This document shows positions 7,519 to 16,508 of a DNA stretch of 64,000 bases, in pieces. The notes beneath the pieces were generated by a model that was not told the DNA's origin, did no database searches, and was given only the letters and a program-made list of their open reading frames with translations. Both the position numbers and the translations under genes were made by a program. Source of the stretch: Bacteroidales bacterium (GTDB lineage: Bacteria; Bacteroidota; Bacteroidia; Bacteroidales; UBA932); NCBI GenBank assembly GCA_017619675.1, contig JAFZRX010000002.1:1-64000 (forward strand). Reading direction: 5' to 3'. How positions within the stretch are numbered: position 1 is the stretch's first letter; each line of letters begins with the position of its first letter.

Positions 7519-9318
7519 ATGAAACAATTTATCAAGACAGTAGTGGCCGTCATTTGCGGTCTCATCATATTCAACCTAATCCTTTTCATGTTCGGACTGG
7601 CCTTCATAGGGGCCATGGCGGCCGCCGGGAAGACGGCCACCAACCTCCCCAAGGAAGGCGTCCTCTATATGGACATGAACCAGTTCACCATCGCTGACCA
7701 GGAGTCCATGCCTGACGCCCTGAGCATGATCCAGGGCGGCTCAACCTCCTCGATAGGCATCTGGAAGGCCGTTCAGGCGATCAACGCCGCCGCCAAGGAC
7801 CCGGGCGTAAAGTTCATCTACATGGTACCCGACGGAGTCTCAGCCGGCAATGCCGACATCTTTGAACTACGCGCGGCGCTGGAGAACTTCCGCAAGAGCG
7901 GCAAGGCTATCGTATCAAGGATGGACGCCCCGTCAAACGGAAGCCTCTTCCTGGCTTCCGTGGCGGACAAGGTCTACCTCTGTTCCTATGAGGGCGTGAC
8001 CACGGGTTTCAACGGCATCGGCAGCCAGATAATCTACTACAAGGACCTCCTTGACAGGCTGGGCGTGAACGTGCAGCTTATCAGGCACGGCAAATACAAA
8101 TCCGCCGGAGAGGTATACATAAAGAGCGAACCCAGCCCGGAGAACCTGGAGCAGAACCAGGTAATGATAGACAGCATGTGGGAGAGTTTCGCAGGCACTA
8201 TCGCACAGAGCAGGGGCATCAGCCTGGAAAGGCTCAATGAAATGATAGACAACCTGGAACTCAACTTCCCGGAGGACTTCCTGAACGCCGGTCTGGTTGA
8301 CCAACTTATGACCAGGGAGGAGTGCAGGCAGAAACTCACTGACCTTGCAATGGTAAAGAAGTATGATGACATAAAGTTCATCCCCTTTGAGAATTACGTA
8401 AACGCAAAGGTCAAGGACAACCTCAGGGCCAAGAAGAAAGTGGCCATCATCTACGCCAACGGCCAGATAGTGGAAGGAACCCAGAACAGGGAGGTTGCAG
8501 GCTACCGCTTCGCCCAGATCATTTCCGACGTCCGCGCGGACTCCACCGTGAAGGCGGTGGTGTTCAGGGTGAACTCCCCCGGCGGAAGCGTCTTCGCATC
8601 GGAACAGATCAAGGCGGAGATTGACCTCACCGCAAAGGTGAAGCCTGTTGTGGCTTCCTACGGAGACTACGCCGCTTCCGGCGGATACTGGATCTCCAAC
8701 AACTGCGATAAGATCTACTCCAACCCCACCACCCTGACCGGCTCGATAGGCGTGTTCAGCATGATTCCTGACCTTAGCGGGACCATCAAAGACATAGCCC
8801 ACCTGAACGTGGTGACCGTGGGCTCCAACAAGCACTCCGGCATGTTGAGCATGATGTCACCTCTGGACGAAGAGGAGACGGAATACATGCAGGCCAGCGT
8901 GGAAAGGATCTACGACAGGTTCGTGAACATTGTGGCCGAGGGCCGCGGCATGGAACCGGCATTCGTTGATTCCATTGCCCAGGGAAGGGTATGGACCGGA
9001 TCTGACGCCCTCAGGATTGGCCTGGTGGACGAACTGGGCACCCTTGAGGACGCCCTCAATTATGCCATAAACCTGGTAGAACCGGGCACTGACCTGAGCA
9101 AGTGGAACGTCGCTGAATACCCCAAGCCGCAAAGCCCTATGGAAATGGCCATGGAGATGCTGGGACAGTCCGCCAGGGCAAAGGCCAACGTATTCAGGGG
9201 CACCCCGCTTGAGGATGTGGGATACTCCATCCTCAGGCTTTCAAAAGACTGGAAAGACCGTAAGGCCGGCTACATAATGGCCAGGATGCCATACGAGATT
9301 ATCATTAATAACAACTAA
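7519..9318 (+). CDS. sppA: Signal peptide peptidase SppA, 67K type
   Basis: The protein has 599 residues from ATG 7519 (MKQFIKTVVAV), which gives one N-terminal membrane anchor at about 7-33. It has the tandem S49 arrangement of the long SppA type. The general-base Lys is K194 in GKYKSAGE in the N-terminal half and the nucleophile Ser is S387 in YAASGGYW in the C-terminal half, exactly as in Escherichia coli SppA (K209/S409). It degrades cleaved signal peptides at the periplasmic face of the inner membrane. The arabinofuranosidase gene follows after 32 bases on the same strand with no terminator between, so read-through is possible. Confidence 0.96.
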   Translation: MKQFIKTVVAVICGLIIFNLILFMFGLAFIGAMAAAGKTATNLPKEGVLYMDMNQFTIADQESMPDALSMIQGGSTSSIGIWKAVQAINAAAKDPGVKFIYMVPDGVSAGNADIFELRAALENFRKSGKAIVSRMDAPSNGSLFLASVADKVYLCSYEGVTTGFNGIGSQIIYYKDLLDRLGVNVQLIRHGKYKSAGEVYIKSEPSPENLEQNQVMIDSMWESFAGTIAQSRGISLERLNEMIDNLELNFPEDFLNAGLVDQLMTREECRQKLTDLAMVKKYDDIKFIPFENYVNAKVKDNLRAKKKVAIIYANGQIVEGTQNREVAGYRFAQIISDVRADSTVKAVVFRVNSPGGSVFASEQIKAEIDLTAKVKPVVASYGDYAASGGYWISNNCDKIYSNPTTLTGSIGVFSMIPDLSGTIKDIAHLNVVTVGSNKHSGMLSMMSPLDEEETEYMQASVERIYDRFVNIVAEGRGMEPAFVDSIAQGRVWTGSDALRIGLVDELGTLEDALNYAINLVEPGTDLSKWNVAEYPKPQSPMEMAMEMLGQSARAKANVFRGTPLEDVGYSILRLSKDWKDRKAGYIMARMPYEIIINNN

Positions 9319-9350
9319 TATACTTTTAACTCATTCTAACAATCTGATCT

Positions 9351-12300
9351 ATGAAAAGAAAGTTGTTCATTTCCATTATCACAGCTGTGATAGTGATCCC
9401 TGCAGCGATACTCACTATTGCTGCATGCCAGAACGGCTCAAGACCGGAAGGTCCTTGCGACGTTTACGCCCAGGGAGGAACACCTTGCGCCTCTGCACAC
9501 AGTACCACCCGTGCTCTGTTCAAGGCATACAAGGGCCCTCTCTACCAGGTAATGCGTCAGTCTGACGGCAAGAAACTGGACATTGGCATCACGCCGTCCG
9601 GAGCCGCCGACGCTGATGCACAGGACAAGTTCTGCGCCGACACTTATTGCTGGATCACAATCATCTACGACCAGGGCCCCAGCGGAAACGACCTGCAGCA
9701 GGCCCCTCGCGGAGGATTCAGCGGCCACGCAATGGGTGGATTCAACAACATCCCCGTAGCGGACTGGGCACCTGTAACCATCTACAACCAGAAGGTTTAC
9801 GGTACGTTCATCGCTCCCGGTATGGGACTCCGCTGGAACGACACCAAGGGAATCGCGGTTGACGACCAGGCAGAAGGCCAGTACTGGGTAATCGCAGGTA
9901 ACCACTACAACGACGGTTGCTGCTTTGACTACGGTAACGCCGAGACCGACTCCCGCGACGACGGTGACGGAACCATGGAGACCACCTACTTTGGAAACCA
10001 GACCGCATGGTATCACGGAAACGAGCCGGGTCCTTGGATCATGACAGACCAGGAGAACAACCTTGTAGGTTGCGTAAATCCTGATCCTAACGACAAGTTC
10101 TGCCCTACCCTCAACCCTGTTGAGTGGAGATTCGTTACCGCTACCGCCGACGGTGAGCCTCATCACTGGAGGTCAATGGGTGGAGACGCCCAGGAAGGCG
10201 AGCTCCGCATCTACTACGATGGAGGACGTATCCAGAATCCTCGCAGCAGCTACGACCCGATGCGCAAGCAGGGAGCCATCCTCCTCGGAAACGGTGGAGA
10301 CAACTCCGTAGGATCACAGGGAACCTTCTACGAGGGCGCCGTAACCTTCGCAGGCACATTCCCTTCAGCTGAACTCCAGCAGGCCGTACAGGCCAACATT
10401 GTTGCCGCCCACTACGACGTAGAGCGCGTAACTGTTGCCGCAGAGAAGGACATCAACAGGCCTAACCGCCTCCAGACCTTCATCCCCGGCGAGACCCAGA
10501 AAGTTGCCGTCAAGTTCGTGAACACCACCGGCAAGGAGATCAAGGACCTCACCCTCAGCGTAGACGTTCCAAGCGGATGGAAGGCTGAGGCCGCCAAGAA
10601 GATCGACTATGCTGTCGCTCCCGGCCAGACCGTGATCGTTACATTTGACGTTACTTCAGGTGACAAGGAATTCAACGGTGACCTCCTTGGCGTTGCCAAG
10701 TGGGGCAAGAAGACCGAGAAGTCCATCGAGAAGGTACGCAACACCTATCCTATCAAGATCAACGAGTTCCGCATCTCCGGCGCCAACGCTACAGACTCAT
10801 TCATCGAGCTCTACAACGCCGGCAACGACGCCGTTGACCTCTCAGGATGGACCGTTACCACACACAAGATCAACATCCCTGTATTCTCCAACATCACCAT
10901 CCCTGCCGGAACAACTCTCGCTCCCAAGGGATTCTATGTTCTTGGACTCGCAACCACAGGCCTTGCAGTTCCCGCAGCAAAGGGTGACAAGGTTATCTAT
11001 CCGCGCAGCGTAGACGGAATCAAGGCCGGCGACACCATCGAGATCGACGGAGAGAAGGCCGTTGTAGCCAAGGTTACCGCTCCCGGAAGGGATGACGCAC
11101 AGGCAGACCAGAGGAACAACAACAGGGTTACCTACGGCACTCCTACCACACTGTGGCAGCCGCTTCCTGAGGGACCGGTAATCACCATCCCCGCAGGCTC
11201 AAAGAATGTTCCTGTAACCAATATCGCAGGCTTCAAGGTTGGCCAGAAGATGGCTATCGGCTACGGCGCAGAGTATCCTGCAGTTGACCGCACCATCGAG
11301 AAATATGAGGTTGTAACCGTTACCGAGGTCGGCAAGCCGGGAACACAGGCTTACCTTGCATACGATGCAAAACCGGGTGACACCAACATCAAGGTTACCT
11401 CAGTTGCCAACATCAGCCCCGGCGACAAGATCCGTCTTGACATCGCCAGCGAGGGACACGGAATCGAGTGGGTTACCGTCAAGTCAGTTGGAACCCAGTC
11501 CCAGGTAAGCTCAATCAGAGGTCCTATGCCTCTTGAGCAGGCCGGAACAGGTCTCGACCTTGAGGAACCTATCAAGTACTTCCACTCTGCCAACATTCCG
11601 TTCGCAAACAACGGAACAGGTGTTTCCTTCGAACCCGCAACCAAGTTCGACCACTCATCCAACGAGCCTGTACTGGCCCTCGTATTCGAGATCGAACTCA
11701 AGGAGGCCCTCGCAGCCGACCATCCTATTGACGCTCCTGTCATGAAGGCCGGTGCAAAAGAGGCCGGATTCCAGGGCGAGGCCAACCAGTACTACGGTGG
11801 ACCTGGCTTTGCAAATGCAGGTGCAATCACCCTCCGTACCGCAAAGGGCAACGTTGCTGACGCCCTCAACTATGGTCTCATCGTTGACGCATGGTCATCA
11901 GAGGGATATCACGCTGATTCCGGACACGGACTCGGCGGAAGCCGCGTAAGGGTTTACTCCCCCAACACCAGGAACTTGCTCCCTGGCCAGACTCTCATGA
12001 CTCCTAACCTCAGCTCAGGACGTTATCCTGACGGAGCAGACGCCGATGACAACATCAACGACTTCAAGCTCCAGGCTAACGGAAGCCTCGCTGCCAACGC
12101 TCCTGCCGGAGCAACCAACATCAAGGTTGCTAGCGTAGCCGGCCTCAAGCCGGGCGCCAAGCTTTATCTTGGCAATGAGGTTGCCACCATCAAGGAAGTA
12201 GGAACCGCAGGCGCAACCGTCCTTGCAGAGCGCGCTCTCTCAGGTGCAAAGGCTCTCAAAGTTCAGGCTATCCAGGGCTTTAGGGCAGGACAGGTCATCA

Positions 12301-12560
12301 AGATCGGCAACGAGGAAGTTACAATCGAGAGTGTAGAACAGGGCCGTCGTCCTCAGGGCATGCCTATGACTCCGGGCGCTGTAATGCAGATGCCTGCAAG
12401 CACCATCAACCTCACCACTCCTATCAGGGGATCATTCGGTGCAGGCGCACAGGTTGCCGGAACAGGTGTTACGCTCGCAGCTCCTCTCAAGGCCGCTCAC
12501 GCTATGGGATCACCATTCACGGACAACGTACCTTCACCTGGTGCTCCTAACGCTTATTAG
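9351..12560 (+). CDS. GH54 alpha-L-arabinofuranosidase with NEW3-like, lamin-tail and repeat modules (lipoprotein)
   Basis: The protein has 1069 residues. A signal ends in a lipobox (TIAAC, Cys26). Residues 34-355 are a GH54 catalytic domain like fungal AbfB, which removes arabinofuranose side chains from arabinoxylan and arabinan. Spacings match Aspergillus AbfB: C36/C46, C95/C100, vicinal C190-C191, nucleophile E235 in DQENN, acid/base D317 in GGDNS. A six-residue longer loop adds a C241/C251 pair. The fungal CBM42 is absent. Instead come a NEW3-like beta domain (about 365-465), a lamin-tail-like domain from about 466, five degenerate repeats of about 35 residues, and a second lamin-tail-like part ending in SPGAPN. 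The disulfide-forming VKOR-DsbA gene follows 8 bases later. The extra modules may bind polysaccharide or cell surface (inference). Confidence 0.93.
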   Translation: MKRKLFISIITAVIVIPAAILTIAACQNGSRPEGPCDVYAQGGTPCASAHSTTRALFKAYKGPLYQVMRQSDGKKLDIGITPSGAADADAQDKFCADTYCWITIIYDQGPSGNDLQQAPRGGFSGHAMGGFNNIPVADWAPVTIYNQKVYGTFIAPGMGLRWNDTKGIAVDDQAEGQYWVIAGNHYNDGCCFDYGNAETDSRDDGDGTMETTYFGNQTAWYHGNEPGPWIMTDQENNLVGCVNPDPNDKFCPTLNPVEWRFVTATADGEPHHWRSMGGDAQEGELRIYYDGGRIQNPRSSYDPMRKQGAILLGNGGDNSVGSQGTFYEGAVTFAGTFPSAELQQAVQANIVAAHYDVERVTVAAEKDINRPNRLQTFIPGETQKVAVKFVNTTGKEIKDLTLSVDVPSGWKAEAAKKIDYAVAPGQTVIVTFDVTSGDKEFNGDLLGVAKWGKKTEKSIEKVRNTYPIKINEFRISGANATDSFIELYNAGNDAVDLSGWTVTTHKINIPVFSNITIPAGTTLAPKGFYVLGLATTGLAVPAAKGDKVIYPRSVDGIKAGDTIEIDGEKAVVAKVTAPGRDDAQADQRNNNRVTYGTPTTLWQPLPEGPVITIPAGSKNVPVTNIAGFKVGQKMAIGYGAEYPAVDRTIEKYEVVTVTEVGKPGTQAYLAYDAKPGDTNIKVTSVANISPGDKIRLDIASEGHGIEWVTVKSVGTQSQVSSIRGPMPLEQAGTGLDLEEPIKYFHSANIPFANNGTGVSFEPATKFDHSSNEPVLALVFEIELKEALAADHPIDAPVMKAGAKEAGFQGEANQYYGGPGFANAGAITLRTAKGNVADALNYGLIVDAWSSEGYHADSGHGLGGSRVRVYSPNTRNLLPGQTLMTPNLSSGRYPDGADADDNINDFKLQANGSLAANAPAGATNIKVASVAGLKPGAKLYLGNEVATIKEVGTAGATVLAERALSGAKALKVQAIQGFRAGQVIKIGNEEVTIESVEQGRRPQGMPMTPGAVMQMPASTINLTTPIRGSFGAGAQVAGTGVTLAAPLKAAHAMGSPFTDNVPSPGAPNAY

Positions 12561-12568
12561 TATTCATT

Positions 12569-13729
12569 ATGGCACAGAAAAACAGTGCTATAACGCTTAA
12601 ACGGGTCACGGCGCTTCTGAGCGTCGTGGCCCTTGTTTTATGCGTTATCATGGCAATGCATTCCATTAAGGGAACCGCTATGATAGGATGCGGCGCGGGT
12701 TCTTCCTGCGACAATGTCCTGAACAGCAGATGGTCCGCCGTACTGGGCGTGATTCCCGTGGCAGGGCTTGCAGTAGGTGTTTATCTGGCCATACTTTTAT
12801 GTCTGTACTTTGTCAAGGACAGGGAGCTCTCCCCCATCATCTGGAAGATGCTCCTTGTATTTGGCGGAGCCATACTGGGTGCCGCGATCTGGTTCTTCAT
12901 ACTCCAGAAATGGGTTATCGGGCAGTTCTGCAAGTACTGTATGACCGCCCATTCCATAGGCATCGTAGTGACGGGCCTGCTATGGTATCAGGCCCACAGG
13001 AACTGTCCCAACAAATGGAATCCGGCATTCGGGGCCGCAGGTCTCCTGCTGGCCGGATGCCTGGCCGGATTCCAGCTCCTGACCACCCCCAGGGTGGCCT
13101 ATGACCACGGAATTGCGGAAGGCTCCCTCCCTGTGCTCAAGGCCTCTGAAACGCCCGTCCTGGGCAACCCTGACGCCACATACCACATAAACCTGATGTT
13201 CGATTACCAGTGCTCCCACTGCCGCAAGATCCACTTCGCGGCCAAGGAGATAGTGGAAAGGCATCCTTCGGAAATAGCCTTCGTGCTCACTCCTTGCCCG
13301 CTCAGTTACGCCTGCAACCCGTACGTTGCGGCAAGCGGCAGGGACCAGTTCGCAGGCTCCTGCGAACTTGCCAGGCTGGCGCTTGCCGTATGGTGCGCCG
13401 CCCCCGAGAAGTTTGCGGAATACGACGAATGGCTCTTCACTGCCGAAGACCCCGCAAAGGGCTGGTATCCGCGCACCATTGACGCCGCCAACCAGAAGGC
13501 GGCGGAACTGCTGGGCAGCGAGGAGCGCCTCTTCGAGACCACCCGCAACGCCGCCATCAGTTCCATTTTCTCCAAGAGTTTCGACCTGTTCGGCCGCACC
13601 ACCATGCAGGGCAAGAACGGCATTCCAAGACTGGTCTACAAGTCACAGTGGATCATTCCGGAGGTAGATACCCCGGAAGCCCTGATGGAAATCCTGAATA
13701 CGGTATTCGAGATACCTGTTACCTATTAG
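12569..13729 (+). CDS. VKOR-DsbA fusion, disulfide-bond-forming membrane protein
   Basis: The protein has 386 residues. Residues 1-175 are a vitamin K epoxide reductase domain with about five membrane helices, loop cysteines C41 and C47 (CGAGSSC) and the quinone-proximal pair C121-KY-C124. Residues 195-386 are a DsbA/thioredoxin-like domain with active site C215-SH-C218 and an extra C243/C249 pair. Such fusions oxidise periplasmic cysteines and pass electrons to quinone. The gene begins 8 bases after the GH54 gene and is clearly in its operon; the GH54 enzyme has four predicted disulfides, so it is the likely client. The 3' end overlaps the convergent DoxX-like gene by four bases. Confidence 0.94.
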   Translation: MAQKNSAITLKRVTALLSVVALVLCVIMAMHSIKGTAMIGCGAGSSCDNVLNSRWSAVLGVIPVAGLAVGVYLAILLCLYFVKDRELSPIIWKMLLVFGGAILGAAIWFFILQKWVIGQFCKYCMTAHSIGIVVTGLLWYQAHRNCPNKWNPAFGAAGLLLAGCLAGFQLLTTPRVAYDHGIAEGSLPVLKASETPVLGNPDATYHINLMFDYQCSHCRKIHFAAKEIVERHPSEIAFVLTPCPLSYACNPYVAASGRDQFAGSCELARLALAVWCAAPEKFAEYDEWLFTAEDPAKGWYPRTIDAANQKAAELLGSEERLFETTRNAAISSIFSKSFDLFGRTTMQGKNGIPRLVYKSQWIIPEVDTPEALMEILNTVFEIPVTY

Positions 13730-14778
13730 AGAAGCAGCAATGCAGCAAGGCAGGTGATACCTGCGGCCTGCAGCCATACGCGGCCGCGGGACTGGGCCTT
13801 TACGGAGTATTCCGTAGCGTCCCTGGCCAGGATCATGAACATTTCGTCCCCTGTAGGGAGTGATTTCTTGTCCCATTTCGCTATCACGGTGCCGTCTTCC
13901 AGGTAGGTCGCGCCTCCGTTGGAGCGGTTGAGGGCGACGGCCGTGCGGTAATCTGTCGTGAAGGTGCTCGTCCTCATATCCAGAGGGACACTTTCAGTAT
14001 TGGCGGCTGAGATGAGGATGAGACAGTTGGCCCCGTTCATGAAGGCTTCATTGCCGGATTCAGTGATGCGGGCCCAGTCTTCAGCTGTCATTTTCTCAGG
14101 CTCATAGGCAGAATAGATGATCACCTTTCCATAGGTGGCCAGTTCATCGTAATAGTCACCGTAATCGTCCTTGAAAGAGAGGATTGGGGCGTCCTGGTCA
14201 TAGTTGCCGTTAGCGCTGAAAATCTCTGACTGGGGTGCGTATGGGGTGAAGTCCACCAATGGAAGGTGGTTCTGTGAGTATACGGCAATTCCAATGATTA
14301 TGAGGGCGGCTATTCCAAAGCCCACGTACCTGATCTTTCGCGGCGGCGGCATGAGCTTGAACGGCAGGAAAGCCGGGATGCAGAACACGCAGAGCACTAT
14401 ATTCTTGAGGAATGTCTGCCAGTGGGTCAGGTGGATGGCCTCGCCAAAGCAGCCGCAGTCCATGTCAGGGTTCTTGATGAGCAGGAAGAGCGTTATAATT
14501 GTGAAGAACGCCATCATCACCATGGTTATGAGGGCGACTATCTTGCTCCATACCCCAGCAAGAAGCGCCGCTCCTACAAGGGCTTCCAGCAGCGACAGGG
14601 CTACTGCAAGGAACCTGTCCATTCCCATCAGGAAGGTGAGATTGAAGAACTTGAGGTATTCGCGCACTATGAGGGTGGTGCCCACCGGGTCAATGAGTTT
14701 GAGAAGTCCGGACAGGAAGAAAACCAGACCGATCAGACATGCGAAGAGGCGGCGGAAACCGCTGTAGAAAGAACCCAT
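13726..14778 (-). CDS. DoxX/MauE-like membrane protein (BT_3928 type)
   Basis: The protein has 350 residues. Residues 8-145 form the four-helix DoxX/MauE-like unit with SGLLKLIDPVGT near the start and the C108-G-C110-FGE motif typical of MauE-like proteins, which is thought to be redox active. A fifth helix lies at about 150-167 and a periplasmic domain at 170-325 has a thioredoxin-like strand pattern but no CxxC. A last helix ends at the C-terminus. The exact role is unknown. It starts 2 bases after tmk and converges on the VKOR-DsbA gene, so two quinone/thiol-type membrane proteins meet tail to tail. Confidence 0.85.
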   Translation of the reverse strand: MGSFYSGFRRLFACLIGLVFFLSGLLKLIDPVGTTLIVREYLKFFNLTFLMGMDRFLAVALSLLEALVGAALLAGVWSKIVALITMVMMAFFTIITLFLLIKNPDMDCGCFGEAIHLTHWQTFLKNIVLCVFCIPAFLPFKLMPPPRKIRYVGFGIAALIIIGIAVYSQNHLPLVDFTPYAPQSEIFSANGNYDQDAPILSFKDDYGDYYDELATYGKVIIYSAYEPEKMTAEDWARITESGNEAFMNGANCLILISAANTESVPLDMRTSTFTTDYRTAVALNRSNGGATYLEDGTVIAKWDKKSLPTGDEMFMILARDATEYSVKAQSRGRVWLQAAGITCLAALLLL

Positions 14779-14780
14779 AA

Positions 14781-15461
14781 CTATTTGAGGCGGCTGTCAA
14801 CCGCAGCCTTTATTTTGGTGAATATATCGTCCGGAGGAAGCATCCTGCCTTCCGGATCGGAACAGTCGATAATCAGGAAATCCTTGTCCAGCGAGGCCTG
14901 GCGGAGATAAATCTCCCTGACCCTTTTCTGGAACTCTATGCTGGCCTCGTGGATGTCCTGGCGGCCCTGCAGGTAACTGCGGTCGTCCCCCTTGCGGTTG
15001 CCGTGAAGGCTGGACTCCACAAATGAGATTGGAACGTCAAGGAAGATGTTCAGGTCCGGGCGCGGAAGGTCAAAGCGGCCGTATTCCGTGTTCAGGATCC
15101 ATTCCCGGAGGTATTCCGCCTTTCCCTGGCTTGGCATCTTGGCGCACTGGTAGGCCACGTTTGAATACACGTAGCGGTCCAGCAGCACTACGGAACCGTC
15201 CGCCAGGAACTGCCTGATGGCGGGTGCGGCGCCGTGACGGTCCTCCGCGAAGAGGAGGGCCACCAGCTGCGGGTGCACCTTGTCTATTTCTCCGAAATCC
15301 CCTTTAAGGAAGTTGCTTATGAGTTCTCCGTAGACGGGAGCGTCATACCTGGGAAAATGAATGTATTCCAGGTTGCCGAAACGGCTCCGCAGATACTCCG
15401 CGAGCCTTTTGACCTGAGTGGATTTGCCCGCTCCGTCCAATCCTTCCAATACTACCAGCAT
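14781..15461 (-). CDS. tmk: Thymidylate kinase
   Basis: The protein has 226 residues and phosphorylates dTMP to dTDP in the cytoplasm. The P-loop EGLDGAGKST is at 6-15, the DR(Y/H) substrate motif is LLDRYVYSNVAYQ, and LNIFLDVP precedes the lid region (RKGDDRSYLQGRQD). The start at ATG 15461 places the P-loop at the family-typical position and lies 5 bases after a TAnnTTTG element. It is divergent from folP and followed by the DoxX-like gene. Confidence 0.95.
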   Translation of the reverse strand: MLVVLEGLDGAGKSTQVKRLAEYLRSRFGNLEYIHFPRYDAPVYGELISNFLKGDFGEIDKVHPQLVALLFAEDRHGAAPAIRQFLADGSVVLLDRYVYSNVAYQCAKMPSQGKAEYLREWILNTEYGRFDLPRPDLNIFLDVPISFVESSLHGNRKGDDRSYLQGRQDIHEASIEFQKRVREIYLRQASLDKDFLIIDCSDPEGRMLPPDDIFTKIKAAVDSRLK

Positions 15462-15466
15462 ATTTA

Positions 15467-15474
15467 CAAATATA
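15467..15474 (-). promoter_or_regulatory. Promoter -7 element of tmk
   Basis: TATATTTG on the minus strand, only five bases before the tmk ATG, predicting a leaderless transcript. Confidence 0.65.
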
Positions 15475-15487
15475 CCCAAAAATTCTA

Positions 15488-15495
15488 TATTTTTG
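15488..15495 (+). promoter_or_regulatory. Promoter -7 element of folP
   Basis: TATTTTTG on the plus strand, four bases before the folP ATG at 15500, predicting a leaderless transcript. Confidence 0.6.
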
Positions 15496-15499
15496 CATT

Positions 15500-16204
15500 A
15501 TGGAAGTACAGATAATGGGCATATTCAACGCCACCGGGGATTCTTTCTACGCCCCCAGCCGGTACAACGCCTCCGTATTGACCTCAGGGGCTGACATCAT
15601 TGACATTGGTGCGGAATCCACGCGCCCGGGCTACAAGCCTGTCCCCCCTGCGGAGCAGTGGAAAAGGCTGGAGCCCGTGCTCAAGTCCCTGCCCGCCGGG
15701 CTCAACGTCTCCATAGACACAACCAGCGCCATGGTCATAGAGCGCACCATCGACCTGCTGGGGCGCAAGGTCATCGTCAATGACATCTCCGCGGGAGCGG
15801 ACGATGCCGACATGCTCCCCCTGGCCGCACGCGAGGGCCTCACCTACATAGCCATGCACCGCGGCGGCTTCTTCGCGCGCGCCGAGGTCGCTGACTTTTT
15901 CAGGGAATGGCGCCTGAAGGCGGAAGACATGGGAGTCACGGACTGGATCCTGGACCCCGGCTTCGGCTTTGGAAAGGATGTGGCGCAGAACTGGGAACTG
16001 CTCGTGAACTTGCGCGAACTGAAAGCCCTGGGGCGCCCCGTGCTGGTGGGCGTTTCCATGAAACGCATGACCTGCAACAGCGCCCTGGTAACAGAAAAAG
16101 CGCACGATTGTGCGCTTGAGGGCGGTGCCGATATCCTCCGCGTCCATAACGTGGCGGCCGCCGCGGCCACCATCCGGAGGTTCTACTCCCCTTCTATGAC
16201 GTAG
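15500..16204 (+). CDS. folP: Dihydropteroate synthase, short divergent form
   Basis: The protein has 234 residues, against about 270-285 for most DHPS. It joins p-aminobenzoate to the pterin pyrophosphate in folate synthesis. The TIM-barrel motifs are recognisable but altered: NATGDSF instead of NVTPDSF, DIGAESTRPG, NDISAG, DPGFGFGK, then GVSMKRM where SRK is usual, and RVHN where RVHD is usual. The N-terminal first strand is also missing, because the start directly follows the promoter. Catalytic Lys and the pterin-binding Asp-rich loops remain, so it is probably active. Its end overlaps the convergent divIC gene by 22 bases. Confidence 0.88.
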   Translation: MEVQIMGIFNATGDSFYAPSRYNASVLTSGADIIDIGAESTRPGYKPVPPAEQWKRLEPVLKSLPAGLNVSIDTTSAMVIERTIDLLGRKVIVNDISAGADDADMLPLAAREGLTYIAMHRGGFFARAEVADFFREWRLKAEDMGVTDWILDPGFGFGKDVAQNWELLVNLRELKALGRPVLVGVSMKRMTCNSALVTEKAHDCALEGGADILRVHNVAAAAATIRRFYSPSMT

Positions 16205-16464
16205 ACGTCTTCGTCCGGGGCGGCAAAGTGGAAGTTCTCCCTGGCAAACTTCTCCAGCGTATCCCTGTCCGTGGAAAGGTTGTGCAGCTGCTCGTCCAGC
16301 TGCGCATTGCTTTTCTGGTAGTACTCGATCTGTTTGCGCTGGCGCAGAAGGGTCATTTCCGCACCTATCCAGCGTATGAGGTTGTCCCTCATCAGGAAGG
16401 TGATGACCACCAGGAAAATTGCCGAAGACACTATTATGTAATTGACGACAGGGCTCTTTTTCAT
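16183..16464 (-). CDS. FtsB/DivIC-family septum formation protein
   Basis: The protein has 93 residues. It has a short cytosolic start, one membrane helix at about 6-25, then a coiled coil (about 35-70, IEYYQKSNAQLDEQLHNL) and a final KFARENFHFAAPDEDVYVI segment that is characteristic of Bacteroidota DivIC. It acts in the divisome at the inner membrane, scaffolding FtsL and FtsQ. The start lies 5 bases after a TAnnTTTG element. The gene is divergent from the sugar nucleotidyltransferase operon. Confidence 0.92.
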   Translation of the reverse strand: MKKSPVVNYIIVSSAIFLVVITFLMRDNLIRWIGAEMTLLRQRKQIEYYQKSNAQLDEQLHNLSTDRDTLEKFARENFHFAAPDEDVYVIEGE

Positions 16465-16469
16465 ATTTG

Positions 16470-16487
16470 CAAATTTAACTAAATTTG
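16470..16487. promoter_or_regulatory. Divergent promoter pair (divIC and nucleotidyltransferase operon)
   Basis: TAAATTTG on the minus strand at 16470-16477 drives divIC with only five bases before its ATG. TAAATTTG on the plus strand at 16480-16487 drives the operon starting at 16509 with a 21-base leader. The two -7 elements are two bases apart and face away from each other in mirror image, so both can hardly be melted at once. Confidence 0.6.
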
Positions 16488-16508
16488 TAAACTATAACCA
16501 ATAAAAAT

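Noticed and set aside
7933-8835. 300-codon antisense frame within sppA, and similar long antisense frames in asnS, the porin and the kinase gene
   Set aside because: They are shadows of GC-biased third positions of real genes; no start region, promoter or family match.
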